Under the pieces are notes generated by a model that made no database searches, was not told the DNA's origin, and saw only the letters and a list, made by a program, of their open reading frames with translations. Made by a program: the position numbers and the translations under genes. Shown piece by piece: positions 55,003 through 63,946 of a stretch of DNA of 64,000 bases. How positions within the stretch are numbered: position 1 is the stretch's first letter; every line of letters starts with the position of its first letter. This stretch comes from an uncultured Bacteroidales bacterium. GTDB lineage: Bacteria; Bacteroidota; Bacteroidia; Bacteroidales; UBA932. The stretch spans positions 39,971 to 103,970 of the forward strand of contig ONEX01000012.1 of the NCBI GenBank assembly GCA_900316955.1, in the 5' to 3' direction.

Positions 55003-57012
55003 ATGAAACGGATCTTGACACTGGCCGCGCTCGCGCTCTTTGCGCTGGCGGCCGCCGCCCAGCCGGACACCCCGGTGGTGAAGTACCTGAAAGGCGACAT
55101 CCGCCGCGCCGCGTTCAACACGCATTCCTACGAATTCGAGCCCGTCAAGGACACGCCCGCCCCGAAGGGGTACAAGGCGTTCTACATCAGCCACTACGGG
55201 CGTCACGGCTCCCGTTCGGACTGGGGCGGCCCGCAGTACAAGCTGGTCCGCGACCTCCTCACCCAGGCCAAGGAGCAGAACCTCCTGACCCCCGCCGGCG
55301 ACTCCCTGCTGAAGGAGGCCGCCCTCATCTATGAACTGCACAACGGCATGGACGGCCGCCTCACGCCCCGCGGCGTGAAGGAGCACGCGCAGCTCGCCGA
55401 ACGGATGTACAACCGCTTCCCTGAGGTGTTCAAGAAGGGCAGCAAGCACCTGCGCGCCGTCTCCAGCACCACCCCGCGCTGCATCGTGTCCATGAACGGC
55501 TTCACCGCCCGCCTGCAGGCGCTCCAGCCGGACCTGGACATGGACCTGGACACCGGCGAGAAGTATTACGCCTACATCGCCCGGGGCGAGAACAGCGTCC
55601 TCACCGCCCGGACGAACAAGGCCCTGGCCGATTACAAGAAAACCATCCAGTGGGACAATGAAACCGTGTACCGGACCCTGTTCACGGACCCGGAAGCGGC
55701 CAAGAAGCTCATCCCGGACGCCTGGGATTTCCAGAACGCCATCTACGACTGCGCCCGCGTGTCGGATCCCTTCGACATCCCGGACAACATGTTCCGTTAC
55801 CTCCCCTTCGAGAACGTGGTCCATTTCCACGAGCTGAACTTCCTCTCCGCCTACCTGAACCAGTGCGACTCCAAGCTGAACGGTGAAATCCGGATGCCGC
55901 GCTCGCAGGAGCTGGTGGACACCCTCATCAGCCAGGCCGACGCCGTCATCGCCGGCAAGGTGCAGAAGGCCGCGGACCTGTGCTTCGGTCACGACTGGCC
56001 TTTCCTGGGCCTGGTTTGCTACCTGGGCCTGGAAGGCGTGAGCGAGCGCTACACCCTCGAGGAAGCCGCTGCGAACTGGCTCCCTTCCTATTACTGCCCG
56101 TTCGCGACGAACCTGCAGATGATCTTCTACCGGAGCAAGAAGTCCGACGACATCCTGGTCAAGTTCCTGATGAATGAGCGGGAGACGAAACTCCCGGCCC
56201 TGAAGGCCGTCGACGGAATCTATTACAACTGGAACGACGTCAAGGCCTGGTGCGCGAACCGCATCCCGAAGACGCAGATCGTCGCCCACCGCGGCTACTG
56301 GGAGGGCAACGCGGAGAACTCCGTCGCCTCCTTCCGCAAGGCCCAGGAATTCGGCCTCTGGGGCAGCGAGTTCGACATCCATCTGACGGCGGACGGCGTG
56401 CCTGTCATCTACCACGACCGGAAGATCGGCGACCTGGACATCCAGACGAGCAACTTCGAGGAAGTCCGCGCGAACCGGCTCGCCAACGGCGAACATGTTC
56501 CCACCCTGGCCGAGTACATGGCCCAGGCCGCCCGCAGCCGCGAGTGCCTGCCCGTGTTGGAGCTCAAGCCGCAGACCACCGTGGAACGGGAGGACGAACT
56601 CGTGGAGAAGTGCCTCCAGGCCCTGAAGCCGGCCGCTCCGCGCAACGTCCCGCCGGAGTTCGCGGCCTTCGCCCGCCGTTCGTCCGAACCCACCAAGGTC
56701 GTGTTCATCTCCTTCAGCCACCACATCTGCCAGGAACTCGCCAAGAAGGCCCCCGGCTACACGGTCCAGTACCTGAACGGAGACCTGTCCCCGGCCCAGC
56801 TCCACGCGGAAGGCATCAACGGCATCGACTACCACTACAACGTGATCAAGAATCATCCGGAATGGGTCAAGGAAGCCCACGACCTCGGGATGACGGTCAA
56901 CGTGTGGACGGTGAACGAGCCGGCGGACATCCGCGCGATGCGCGACCTGGGCGTGGACCAGATCACCACGGACAAGCCCGCGCTGGCGCGGGAGATCCTT
57001 TGGGAGCGGTAG
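55003..57012 (+). CDS. Secreted histidine acid phosphatase fused to a glycerophosphodiester phosphodiesterase
   Basis: 669 residues in one frame. Signal peptide 1-20 (ALAAAAQ). The N-terminal histidine phosphatase (about 30-415) has YGRHGSR with the phosphorylated H68 and the catalytic H330-D331 (GHDWPF). From about 425 a GDPD domain follows: VAHRGYWEGNAENS, FDIHLTADGVPVIYHD and the C-terminal VWTVNEPADI. The pair could release glycerol-3-phosphate from deacylated phospholipids and then remove the phosphate, in one periplasmic protein. The N-terminal domain resembles the MINPP/phytase-like branch more than AppA. A 21-bp repeat follows the stop codon. Confidence 0.88.
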   Translation: MKRILTLAALALFALAAAAQPDTPVVKYLKGDIRRAAFNTHSYEFEPVKDTPAPKGYKAFYISHYGRHGSRSDWGGPQYKLVRDLLTQAKEQNLLTPAGDSLLKEAALIYELHNGMDGRLTPRGVKEHAQLAERMYNRFPEVFKKGSKHLRAVSSTTPRCIVSMNGFTARLQALQPDLDMDLDTGEKYYAYIARGENSVLTARTNKALADYKKTIQWDNETVYRTLFTDPEAAKKLIPDAWDFQNAIYDCARVSDPFDIPDNMFRYLPFENVVHFHELNFLSAYLNQCDSKLNGEIRMPRSQELVDTLISQADAVIAGKVQKAADLCFGHDWPFLGLVCYLGLEGVSERYTLEEAAANWLPSYYCPFATNLQMIFYRSKKSDDILVKFLMNERETKLPALKAVDGIYYNWNDVKAWCANRIPKTQIVAHRGYWEGNAENSVASFRKAQEFGLWGSEFDIHLTADGVPVIYHDRKIGDLDIQTSNFEEVRANRLANGEHVPTLAEYMAQAARSRECLPVLELKPQTTVEREDELVEKCLQALKPAAPRNVPPEFAAFARRSSEPTKVVFISFSHHICQELAKKAPGYTVQYLNGDLSPAQLHAEGINGIDYHYNVIKNHPEWVKEAHDLGMTVNVWTVNEPADIRAMRDLGVDQITTDKPALAREILWER

Positions 57013-57015
57013 GAG

Positions 57016-57036
57016 ATTCCGGGTCAAGCCCGGAAT
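57016..57036. repeat. Palindromic repeat ATTCCGGG...CCCGGAAT, intergenic copy
   Basis: Identical, in reverse, to 17334-17354 inside the MMPL gene. Lies in the 56-bp gap between two convergent genes. Confidence 0.85.
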
Positions 57037-57068
57037 GAGGAGAATGTAGGGGATGTCGTTGACGTCCC

Positions 57069-58400
57069 CTATTTCGTATAATAATCGATCATCCGGACGA
57101 TGGCGCGGGTGCAGACGGGGCAGAATTCCTCGCACTCGTTGATGCGCATGCGGCATTCCTGGACCGGGCGATAGACGCCGTGGAGCTGGTAGCCGGCGCC
57201 TTCGTACACGCCGAGCTTCAGGTTCAGGAGGTCCTTCTGCTCCTGGTTGAAAGTGTGCCAGATCCGGCGGACGTCCTGCTTGTCCAGGTCGTCGAGCGGC
57301 GTGGGAATCGCGGTGCCGGCGGGGAGCATATCCTGCCACTTGGCACCGAAGTCGTGGAGCGTGGTGATGTTGGGCTCCCAGGGTTCCGTGTCGGCCGGAT
57401 ACGGGGATTCCGCCTGGTCGCCGTAGGCATACTCGTCGGCCAGGCCGCCGAAGGCGTGGCCGAACTCATGGACCATCACCGGGACGAAGGTGGGATGGTC
57501 GCTGTTCATGATGGTCAGGGAGTTGTAGATGCCGCCCCCGCCGTAGATGGCCGTATTGACCAGCACCACGATGTGCTCGAAAGGCACGGTGCCGATGAGG
57601 TCGAAGATCTTCTGCTGCGCGGAGGAGGTCAGATACCTTTCCGTATAGAAGGTGTCGAAGTGGGTGTCCGCGACGGTGCGTTTCCAGCTTCCCGTGTGCG
57701 GGACGCTGACGCCGGAGTCCTGCGACGGCGCGAAGACGGCCCGGACGGCGAACTTGTTCCGGCGCGAGGCGAAGGGCTCGTGATGGAACAGGGCCTGCGC
57801 GACGCGCTCGGCATCCCGGTAGAACTTGGCCTTCTCCGAAGCGTCGTAGCCTTCGGAAACGACCACGATGTCAATGGTCTCGGCCAGCGGGCCGCCCTGC
57901 CAGACGACGGCGGAGGAATGTTCGTTGTCCGCCACCTTCCGGATGAGGATGTCGGCCGGGTAGATCCGGTGCTTCAGGCAGGAGGACCGCTTCCGGTGCG
58001 TGTCCACGAGGAAGATTTCAATGTCCACCGGCCGCTTGGGAAAGGGCACCTGGAAACAGTTCTCGAAAGCCCGCTGCACGTGCGCGGCTTCCGCTTCCAC
58101 CTGCCACTCCTGGAACAGGGTGGAGAAGGAATTGGCATACAGGCACTCCCCCGTTTCCGGGTCCAGGACGCGGACCTGGCCGTTGCCTTCCAGCAGCGGG
58201 GCGGCCAGGTTGTGCCGCCGTCCGGCCCACACGGAAGTCCGGAGAGCCTGCTGGAAATAGATGGCCTGGTGCGCATGGTCCCCGCAGAAGACATAGTCCA
58301 GCCGCAGGGTCGCGTCTTCGAAGTCCTGGTCGAAGGAACGGGCAAAAAGGCCCGGCAGGGCCAGGAAAAGGGAAAGGATGGTCAGAAGAACTTGTTTCAT
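57069..58400 (-). CDS. M64 family metallopeptidase (IgA-peptidase-like), secreted
   Basis: 443 residues. Signal peptide 1-20 (LPGLFARS). The catalytic domain has HEFGHAFGGLADE (HExxH plus downstream ligand), SEGYDASEKAKFYRDAERVA and APSQDSGVSVPHTG, as in M64 peptidases. The N-terminal roughly 150 residues form a separate beta-rich domain. M64 members include an IgA-cleaving enzyme from a gut clostridium; cleavage of IgA by this protein is not shown by sequence. The C terminus holds a CRMRINECEEFCPVC cysteine set. The start overlaps the recX stop by one base (TGATG). Confidence 0.9.
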   Translation of the reverse strand: MKQVLLTILSLFLALPGLFARSFDQDFEDATLRLDYVFCGDHAHQAIYFQQALRTSVWAGRRHNLAAPLLEGNGQVRVLDPETGECLYANSFSTLFQEWQVEAEAAHVQRAFENCFQVPFPKRPVDIEIFLVDTHRKRSSCLKHRIYPADILIRKVADNEHSSAVVWQGGPLAETIDIVVVSEGYDASEKAKFYRDAERVAQALFHHEPFASRRNKFAVRAVFAPSQDSGVSVPHTGSWKRTVADTHFDTFYTERYLTSSAQQKIFDLIGTVPFEHIVVLVNTAIYGGGGIYNSLTIMNSDHPTFVPVMVHEFGHAFGGLADEYAYGDQAESPYPADTEPWEPNITTLHDFGAKWQDMLPAGTAIPTPLDDLDKQDVRRIWHTFNQEQKDLLNLKLGVYEGAGYQLHGVYRPVQECRMRINECEEFCPVCTRAIVRMIDYYTK

Positions 58401-58861
58401 CAGTCTTGGGTTTGCATGACACGTTGGACGGCCGCTTCCACCTCGTCATAGCCGTATCCCCGGGACAGGAGCGCCTTCAGGAGCTTCAGGCGGCACTGGG
58501 GGTCGTCCTTGAGGATGCGGTATCGCTCCGCGGCCAGCTTGTCCAGTTTCGAGGCCGCCTTCGCAGGGTCGATCTCCTGCAGGGCCTCGGCAATGATCTC
58601 ATCGGAAACCCCCTTCCCGCGAAGCTGGAAGCGGATTTTCACCGCGCCCCACCCCTGGAGGGCGGATTTCTCGCGGGCGAAGGCGGCGGCGTAGCGCCGG
58701 TCGTCGACGAAGCGGTCCTTGACCAGCGAGGCGACGATCCTGTCGGCGGCTTCCTCGTCGCCTTCCATCGCCTTCAGGGCCTTCCGGCGGATGTCGGAGA
58801 CACAGTACTCCATCCGCGCGCACTGGCGCTGCAGCCGCTCGAGGACCTTCTTCTCTTCCAT
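58400..58861 (-). CDS. recX: RecX regulatory protein
   Basis: 153 residues of helical repeats: YCVSDIRRKAL, DRIVASLVKDRFVDDRRYAAAFAREK, WGAVKIRFQLRGKGVSDEIIAEAL and LSRGYGYDEVEAAV. RecX limits RecA filament extension in the cytoplasm. recA lies 3.6 kb away on the other strand, so they are not co-transcribed. It sits 4 bp after the patatin gene. Confidence 0.9.
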   Translation of the reverse strand: MEEKKVLERLQRQCARMEYCVSDIRRKALKAMEGDEEAADRIVASLVKDRFVDDRRYAAAFAREKSALQGWGAVKIRFQLRGKGVSDEIIAEALQEIDPAKAASKLDKLAAERYRILKDDPQCRLKLLKALLSRGYGYDEVEAAVQRVMQTQD

Positions 58862-58865
58862 GGGC

Positions 58866-61259
58866 CTAGAAATCGAAGCCGAGGGACAGGTAGGCGCCCA
58901 CCTTGCGGGTCATCGAAGACCAGTGGACGAGGGCCTTGAACGGGCCCACGATGGTGTCGTAGGCATAGCCTAGGCCGAAGCCGTAGAGGTTCTCGCCGGT
59001 TTCGAACTGGCGGAAGCTGTAGAAGTCGCGGGAGTAGTTGAAGGCCGCGGTGATGTAGTTGTTGCGGTAGAACTCGTAGCGGAGGTCGGAGCGGAGGACG
59101 ACCAGGTTGTTGCGTCGGAACGCGGCGTTGTTGATGCCGATGAACGGCAGCTGGTGGTCCACGTACCGCCCGAACATCTCGCCGCCGAGGACGTTGGCGA
59201 ACGGAATCGGGATGTCGTCACCGAAGATGAAGCGGAAGCCGCCCAGCATCGACAGGGTGAAGCGCCGGCCGATGGGGACGGGCATCTGACCCGAACCCGA
59301 GACGATGCCGAAGAAGCCCGGATAGTCGGGGCCGTCGAACATGCGGGAGACGAGGTCGTAGCGCAGGTGCGCGGAGAAGCCCTGGCGCGGGAAATAGCCG
59401 TCGTCCAGCGTATACGCGGTTCCGTCGATGAACACGCCCGGATAGTCCATCTTCCACAGGGAGCGGTCATAGTCGCCGATGACGTCGCTCGCGAGCAGGT
59501 GCGCGATGTTGAAGTAGGTGTTCCGCAGGCCGCCCTTGACGTCGAAGTTCGACCATTCCATGTTGGAGGCATACACCTCCTGCGTGGTGGTCAGGTAGGC
59601 GACGTTGAAGCGGTTCTCCCCCATCAGGAAGTTGTTGTGGTCCGTCCAGCGGAGGTCCGCCCGGATGTTGAAGGTGGGCCACTTGGGCGTCTCGTAGGCG
59701 TAGTGCAGGTCCAGGTACGGATTCGTGCCCACCCGGGCCGTCATGTCCAGGGACGAGCCCCGCATGGCCGTCGTGTTCAGGCCCACGTTCAGCAGCAGGG
59801 ACACGAGGTCCTCCGTATCCAGCCGGAAGCCCACGCCCAGCAGGTGCTTCGGACCGCGCTTGCAGTTGATCCGCAGGTGGAACGGTTCCTCCTTGCCCAG
59901 CATGTCGTAGCTGACATACTCGTAGGAGCCCTTGCCGAAGATGGTGTTCAGGGCGTCTTCCACGTCGTCGCGGGAGACCCGGTCGCCCGCATGGACCTTC
60001 AGTTTCGCCCGCAGGTAGTCCGCTTCCTTGCCGGAGACGCCCAGGATCTCGATGCTGTCGATGAGGACGGGGGTCCGGTCGATGTTGATGGCCTTCGGGC
60101 CGGCATACCGGAGGGTGTCCGTCCCCACCCAGCGGCGGACGGCGTCCAGCTCCTCCTTCATCTCCTCGGCGGCCTTGTAGCCGCGGTTGAGCATCGTGTC
60201 GATGGCCACGGCGTCGAAGCTCATCATCCCGTAGCCGGTGAGGTCCGGCTTGATGCGCACGTCCACGTTCCGGATGTTGCGCTCGAAGGAATCCTCGGCG
60301 AACATGTCGATGCCCCGCCAGAGGATGTCGGCGATGTTGTGGATATCCTCATAGCCCGACTTGGAGTCGGAGAGGTCCACGCCGATGACCACGTCGGCCC
60401 CCATCTGCCGGGCGAGGTCCACCGGGAAGTTGTTGCGCATGCCGCCGTCCACCAGCACCATGCCGCGGGTACGGACCGGGGAGAAGAAGCCCGGGATGGA
60501 CATCGTGGAGCGCATCGCCGTATTGAGGCTGCCGTTGTGCCAGACTTTCGCCCGGCCGGAGACGACGTCCGTCGCCACGCAGGCGAACGGGACCGGCAGC
60601 CGGAGGAAGTCCGTGGAATCCGCATATCCCGGCGTGAGGCTGGAGATGAGGTACTGGACGTTCTGGCCGAAGATGTAGCCGGAAGGCAGGCTGGTCATCA
60701 GGCGCTGGAGCATCATGCCCTCGGCCTTGTCGTCGTCGGCCGCGAGATGCAGCTTGCCGTCCGTGGAATTGGCGTAGCGGATGTCTTCCCGGAGCTGGTT
60801 CTGATAATCCTTGGCGCTGTAGAAGAACGGGATGGACAGGAGGAACCGCTCCTTGTACCGCCGGCGGCCGTACGGGATGTACTCCCAGTCGATCCGGTCG
60901 CTCATCGTGCGGTCCCAGTCGATGTTCCGCATCAGGGAATCCAGGAATTCCGGGGAATAGCCCATCGCATACACGCCGCCGATGAGGCCGCCGATGCTCG
61001 TTCCCACGACCATGTCCACAGGGAACTTGTACTGTTCCAGGTATTTGAGCGCGCCCACGGTCGCCGCGCCCTTGGCGCCGCCGCCGCTCAGGACGAGCGC
61101 CAGCGTGGGCCGGCGCTTGCGGATCTGGTCCATCCGGGCCTTCATGTCGGCGACGGCTTTCTCGTCGGACGGGTCCAGGCCGAAGCCGGCGGACGTGGTG
61201 GTCTGCGCCGACAGGACCGCGGATGCGAACAGGAACAGGAGAAGCAGATATCTCTTCAT
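58866..61259 (-). CDS. Patatin-like phospholipase with POTRA and BamA-type barrel (PlpD-like)
   Basis: 797 residues from the ATG at 61259; an upstream ATG 12 bases earlier is possible, but the signal peptide (1-19) starts cleanly here. Patatin domain (about 50-360): oxyanion loop GGGAKG (59-64), nucleophile S88 in VGTSIGG, and D271 in VDGGMRNN. One POTRA domain (about 385-460) and a 16-strand BamA-like barrel (about 470-797) follow. The layout is that of type Vd secretion proteins, where the barrel anchors or exports the lipase. It starts 4 bp after the rlmN stop and precedes recX by 4 bp. Confidence 0.9.
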   Translation of the reverse strand: MKRYLLLLFLFASAVLSAQTTTSAGFGLDPSDEKAVADMKARMDQIRKRRPTLALVLSGGGAKGAATVGALKYLEQYKFPVDMVVGTSIGGLIGGVYAMGYSPEFLDSLMRNIDWDRTMSDRIDWEYIPYGRRRYKERFLLSIPFFYSAKDYQNQLREDIRYANSTDGKLHLAADDDKAEGMMLQRLMTSLPSGYIFGQNVQYLISSLTPGYADSTDFLRLPVPFACVATDVVSGRAKVWHNGSLNTAMRSTMSIPGFFSPVRTRGMVLVDGGMRNNFPVDLARQMGADVVIGVDLSDSKSGYEDIHNIADILWRGIDMFAEDSFERNIRNVDVRIKPDLTGYGMMSFDAVAIDTMLNRGYKAAEEMKEELDAVRRWVGTDTLRYAGPKAINIDRTPVLIDSIEILGVSGKEADYLRAKLKVHAGDRVSRDDVEDALNTIFGKGSYEYVSYDMLGKEEPFHLRINCKRGPKHLLGVGFRLDTEDLVSLLLNVGLNTTAMRGSSLDMTARVGTNPYLDLHYAYETPKWPTFNIRADLRWTDHNNFLMGENRFNVAYLTTTQEVYASNMEWSNFDVKGGLRNTYFNIAHLLASDVIGDYDRSLWKMDYPGVFIDGTAYTLDDGYFPRQGFSAHLRYDLVSRMFDGPDYPGFFGIVSGSGQMPVPIGRRFTLSMLGGFRFIFGDDIPIPFANVLGGEMFGRYVDHQLPFIGINNAAFRRNNLVVLRSDLRYEFYRNNYITAAFNYSRDFYSFRQFETGENLYGFGLGYAYDTIVGPFKALVHWSSMTRKVGAYLSLGFDF

Positions 61260-61263
61260 GGTA

Positions 61264-62292
61264 CTAAGCATGGTTGTGCTGCCCGGCCAGCAGGCCGCAG
61301 GCGGCGAAGATGTCCTCGCCCCGGGAGGCGCGGATCGTGGCGGTGATCCCGCCGCGGGCGAGGCGGTCCCGGAAGGCCTCCATCGCCGCCTGCGGGCTGG
61401 TGCCGTACGGGAAATCCGGAATCCGGTGGAACCGGATGAGGTTCACGCGGCATTCCAGGCCGTGCAGCAGGCGCAGGAGAGCGTCGGCGTGCCGGGGCGT
61501 GTCGTTGTGCCCGGCGAACATCGTGTATTCGAAACTCACGCGGCGCTGGCCGGTGAAGTCGTACTGGCGGATGAGGGCGATGACGTCCTCGATGGGATAG
61601 GCCTTCTGCACGGGCATGAGGGCGAAGCGCTCCTCCGGGAAGGGGTTGTGGAGACTCACGGCCAGGTGGCACTTGCACTCGTCCAGGAAACGCTTCAGGT
61701 TGGGCAGGACGCCGATGGTGGAGAGGGTGATGCGCTTGGGACTCCAGGCGAAGCCCCAGTCCGCGGTGAGGACCTCGATCGCGCGTTTGACTTCCTCCCA
61801 GTTGTCCAGGGGTTCGCCCATGCCCATGAAGACGGTGTTCGTGAGCTCCTCCGCCTCGTCGATGCCGAAGAACTGGGAGAGGATGTCCGCCGCGGAAAGG
61901 CTTCCGTGGAAGCCCTGGCGGCCGGTCATGCAGAACTTGCAGCCCATCTTGCAGCCGGCCTGGGAGGACACGCACAGGGTCTTGCGGTCCCCGTCGGGAA
62001 TCATCACGGCCTCCACGGCGTTGCCGGGGTCGCCGTTCACGGGGAAAAGGTATTTGCAGGTGCCGTCGACGGATACCGCCTTGTCCAGCGGAAGGGCGAC
62101 GCCCACCTCATACAGCTCCTCCAGCCGCTCGCGTCCCGCCTTGGAAATGTTGGTCATTTCCGCGATGGAACGCACGCGCTTGCCGTAGATCCACTGGGCG
62201 ATCTGTTTGCCCGTGAATCCCGGCAGTCCCGCCGCAAGCGCGATTTCCTTGAGTTCGGCGGGCGTCTTTCCGAGGAGTCTGGTCTTTTCCAT
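61264..62292 (-). CDS. rlmN: 23S rRNA / tRNA adenine C2-methyltransferase
   Basis: 342 residues from the ATG at 62292, chosen because a TAAATTTG box ends 8 nt upstream. Radical-SAM cysteines C114, C118 and C121 (CKMGCKFC), second catalytic cysteine C332 near the C terminus (FAACGLL). It methylates A2503 of 23S rRNA and A37 of some tRNAs. It heads the rlmN-patatin-recX-M64 run, in which all gaps are 4 bp or less. Confidence 0.94.
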   Translation of the reverse strand: MEKTRLLGKTPAELKEIALAAGLPGFTGKQIAQWIYGKRVRSIAEMTNISKAGRERLEELYEVGVALPLDKAVSVDGTCKYLFPVNGDPGNAVEAVMIPDGDRKTLCVSSQAGCKMGCKFCMTGRQGFHGSLSAADILSQFFGIDEAEELTNTVFMGMGEPLDNWEEVKRAIEVLTADWGFAWSPKRITLSTIGVLPNLKRFLDECKCHLAVSLHNPFPEERFALMPVQKAYPIEDVIALIRQYDFTGQRRVSFEYTMFAGHNDTPRHADALLRLLHGLECRVNLIRFHRIPDFPYGTSPQAAMEAFRDRLARGGITATIRASRGEDIFAACGLLAGQHNHA

Positions 62293-62300
62293 AAGGTCTA

Positions 62301-62308
62301 CAAATTTA
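62301..62308 (-). promoter_or_regulatory. TAnnTTTG -7 box 8 nt from the rlmN start codon
   Basis: Minus strand TAAATTTG, eight bases before the ATG, leaving almost no leader. Confidence 0.65.
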
Positions 62309-62343
62309 ACATTTTTGCGATGATTTCGCAAAGGCTCCTTTCA

Positions 62344-62362
62344 TGTGCCGCAATTTGGCACA
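62344..62362. repeat. Short inverted repeat upstream of recA
   Basis: TGTGCC-GCAATTT-GGCACA, 6-bp arms, 63 bp upstream of the recA -7 box. Possible operator or remnant; not a known LexA site. Confidence 0.35.
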
Positions 62363-62424
62363 ACATACAACGATCTTTGCACGCGGAAACACGGACAAGG
62401 AGTTTTATTTCCCATTTTATTTCC

Positions 62425-62432
62425 TAACTTTG
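62425..62432 (+). promoter_or_regulatory. TAnnTTTG -7 box of recA
   Basis: TAACTTTG, 46 nt before the recA ATG; the leader is A-rich (AAACGAAAAACAAACAACATT). Confidence 0.65.
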
Positions 62433-62478
62433 TACCAATCGGGCCAAAGCGCCCGGGAAACGAAAAACAAACAACATT

Positions 62479-63513
62479 ATGGCTAAAGCAGTAGAAGAAA
62501 AGACCGGTGCGGAAGTCAATGCCGCCAAATTGAAGGCATTGCAGGCGACGATCGACAAGATCGAGAAGGATTACGGGAAAGGTACCATCATGAAGTTGGG
62601 AGATCAGCCAGAATGGGATGCGGCGCAGGTCATCCCGAGCGGGTCCATCGCCCTGGACCACGCCCTCGGAATCGGCGGCTACCCGAAAGGAAGGATCATC
62701 GAGATCTATGGTCCCGAATCCAGCGGTAAGACCACCCTCGCCGTGCATGCGATCGCCCAGGCGCAGAAGGCCGGGGGCATCGCCGCCATCATCGACGCGG
62801 AACACGCCTTCGACAGGACCTATGCGAAGGCCCTGGGCGTGGACCTCGAAACCCTCCTGATCTCGCAGCCTGACAACGGTGAACAGGCGCTCGAGATCGC
62901 GGACAACCTCATCCGGAGCGGCGCCATCGACATTGTCGTGATCGACTCGGTCGCCGCCCTCACTCCGAAAGCGGAAATCGAAGGCGAGATGGGCGAGAAC
63001 AAGGTCGGCCTCCAGGCCCGTCTCATGTCCCAGGCCCTCCGCAAGCTCACCGCGAACATCTCCAAGACGAACACCTGCTGCATCTTCATCAACCAGCTCC
63101 GCGAGAAGATCGGCATCATGTTCGGCAACCCTGAGACCACCACGGGCGGCAACGCCCTGAAGTTCTACGCCTCCGTCCGCCTGGACATCCGGCGTACCAC
63201 CCAGATCAAGGACGGCGAGGAAGCCCTCGGCAACCACGTGAAGGTGAAGGTCGTGAAGAACAAGATGGCCCCGCCGTTCAAGAAGGCGGAATTCGACATC
63301 GTCTTCGGCGAAGGCATCTCGCACACGAGCGAACTCGTGGACCTGGGCGTGGAGCTCGGCATCATCGCCAAGTCCGGCTCCTGGTTCAGCTACAACGACC
63401 AGAAGCTCGCGCAGGGCCGCGAAGCCGTCAAGAAACTCCTCCAGGACAACCCCGAACTCGCCGACGAGATCGAGGCCAAGATCCGGGCCGCCATGGCCAG
63501 CGTCGAAGACTGA
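62479..63513 (+). CDS. recA: Recombinase RecA
   Basis: 344 residues. Walker A GPESSGKT (78-85), Walker [11 protein letters not shown]2 segment [21 protein letters not shown] (read as separate blocks) and C-terminal acidic end. It forms the strand-exchange filament in recombination and repair. No in-frame insertion. Eight bp to the small lipoprotein gene, with one terminator after both. Confidence 0.97.
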   Translation: MAKAVEEKTGAEVNAAKLKALQATIDKIEKDYGKGTIMKLGDQPEWDAAQVIPSGSIALDHALGIGGYPKGRIIEIYGPESSGKTTLAVHAIAQAQKAGGIAAIIDAEHAFDRTYAKALGVDLETLLISQPDNGEQALEIADNLIRSGAIDIVVIDSVAALTPKAEIEGEMGENKVGLQARLMSQALRKLTANISKTNTCCIFINQLREKIGIMFGNPETTTGGNALKFYASVRLDIRRTTQIKDGEEALGNHVKVKVVKNKMAPPFKKAEFDIVFGEGISHTSELVDLGVELGIIAKSGSWFSYNDQKLAQGREAVKKLLQDNPELADEIEAKIRAAMASVED

Positions 63514-63521
63514 TCCGGCCT

Positions 63522-63881
63522 ATGAAACGCGTCCTCGCCCTCCTCTCGCTGGTCTGCGCGCTCTTTGCCGTGAGCGCCTGCCACTTCGACGTGAACCTGT
63601 CCGTCGATGCCGACGCCACGCTCTTCTACGCCGACACCGCCGTGCTCCCCGTCGGACCGTCCCACTACGAAGGCTTCCACCATAAGCACCTGACGGACTA
63701 CGACCTGGAAGACATCTTCATCGACCTGACCAAGCACGTCAAGGACAACTTCACCTCCGCCGTGCTGCACCTCGCCATCTACGACGAGATCAGCGGGAAA
63801 TACCTGCGGGATGAAAATTATGCCGTCGTTTACGACAGCCGGACCGGGCACTACGCGTTCACGGACTACGACATTCTCTGA
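63522..63881 (+). CDS. Small lipoprotein of unknown function
   Basis: 119 residues. Lipoprotein signal with Cys20 (AVSAC). The mature part is short, beta-rich and acidic (LSVDADATLFYADTAVLPV; HLAIYDEISGKYL) and ends in FTDYDIL. Not recognised. It starts 8 bp after recA, with no promoter box in between, so read-through from recA is likely. Confidence 0.7.
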   Translation: MKRVLALLSLVCALFAVSACHFDVNLSVDADATLFYADTAVLPVGPSHYEGFHHKHLTDYDLEDIFIDLTKHVKDNFTSAVLHLAIYDEISGKYLRDENYAVVYDSRTGHYAFTDYDIL

Positions 63882-63905
63882 CGGCCAGGCCGCGGAACAC
63901 GAAAA

Positions 63906-63946
63906 GAAGGTGACTAATAAGTGATTATTGGTCACCTTCCTTTTTT
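63906..63946 (+). terminator. Rho-independent terminator of the recA unit
   Basis: A 15-bp stem (GAAGGTGACTAATAA / TTATTGGTCACCTTC, one G-T pair) with a 4-nt loop, followed by a run of six Ts. It lies 24 bp past the lipoprotein stop. Confidence 0.92.

Noticed and set aside
57046-57071. Imperfect hairpin AGGGGA...TCCCCT overlapping the M64 stop as a terminator
   Set aside because: One mismatch in the stem, no T-run on the minus strand, and it overlaps coding sequence.
62344-62362. Inverted repeat upstream of recA as a LexA box
   Set aside because: Its arms (TGTGCC/GGCACA) do not match known LexA sites and it lies 63 bp upstream of the -7 box.
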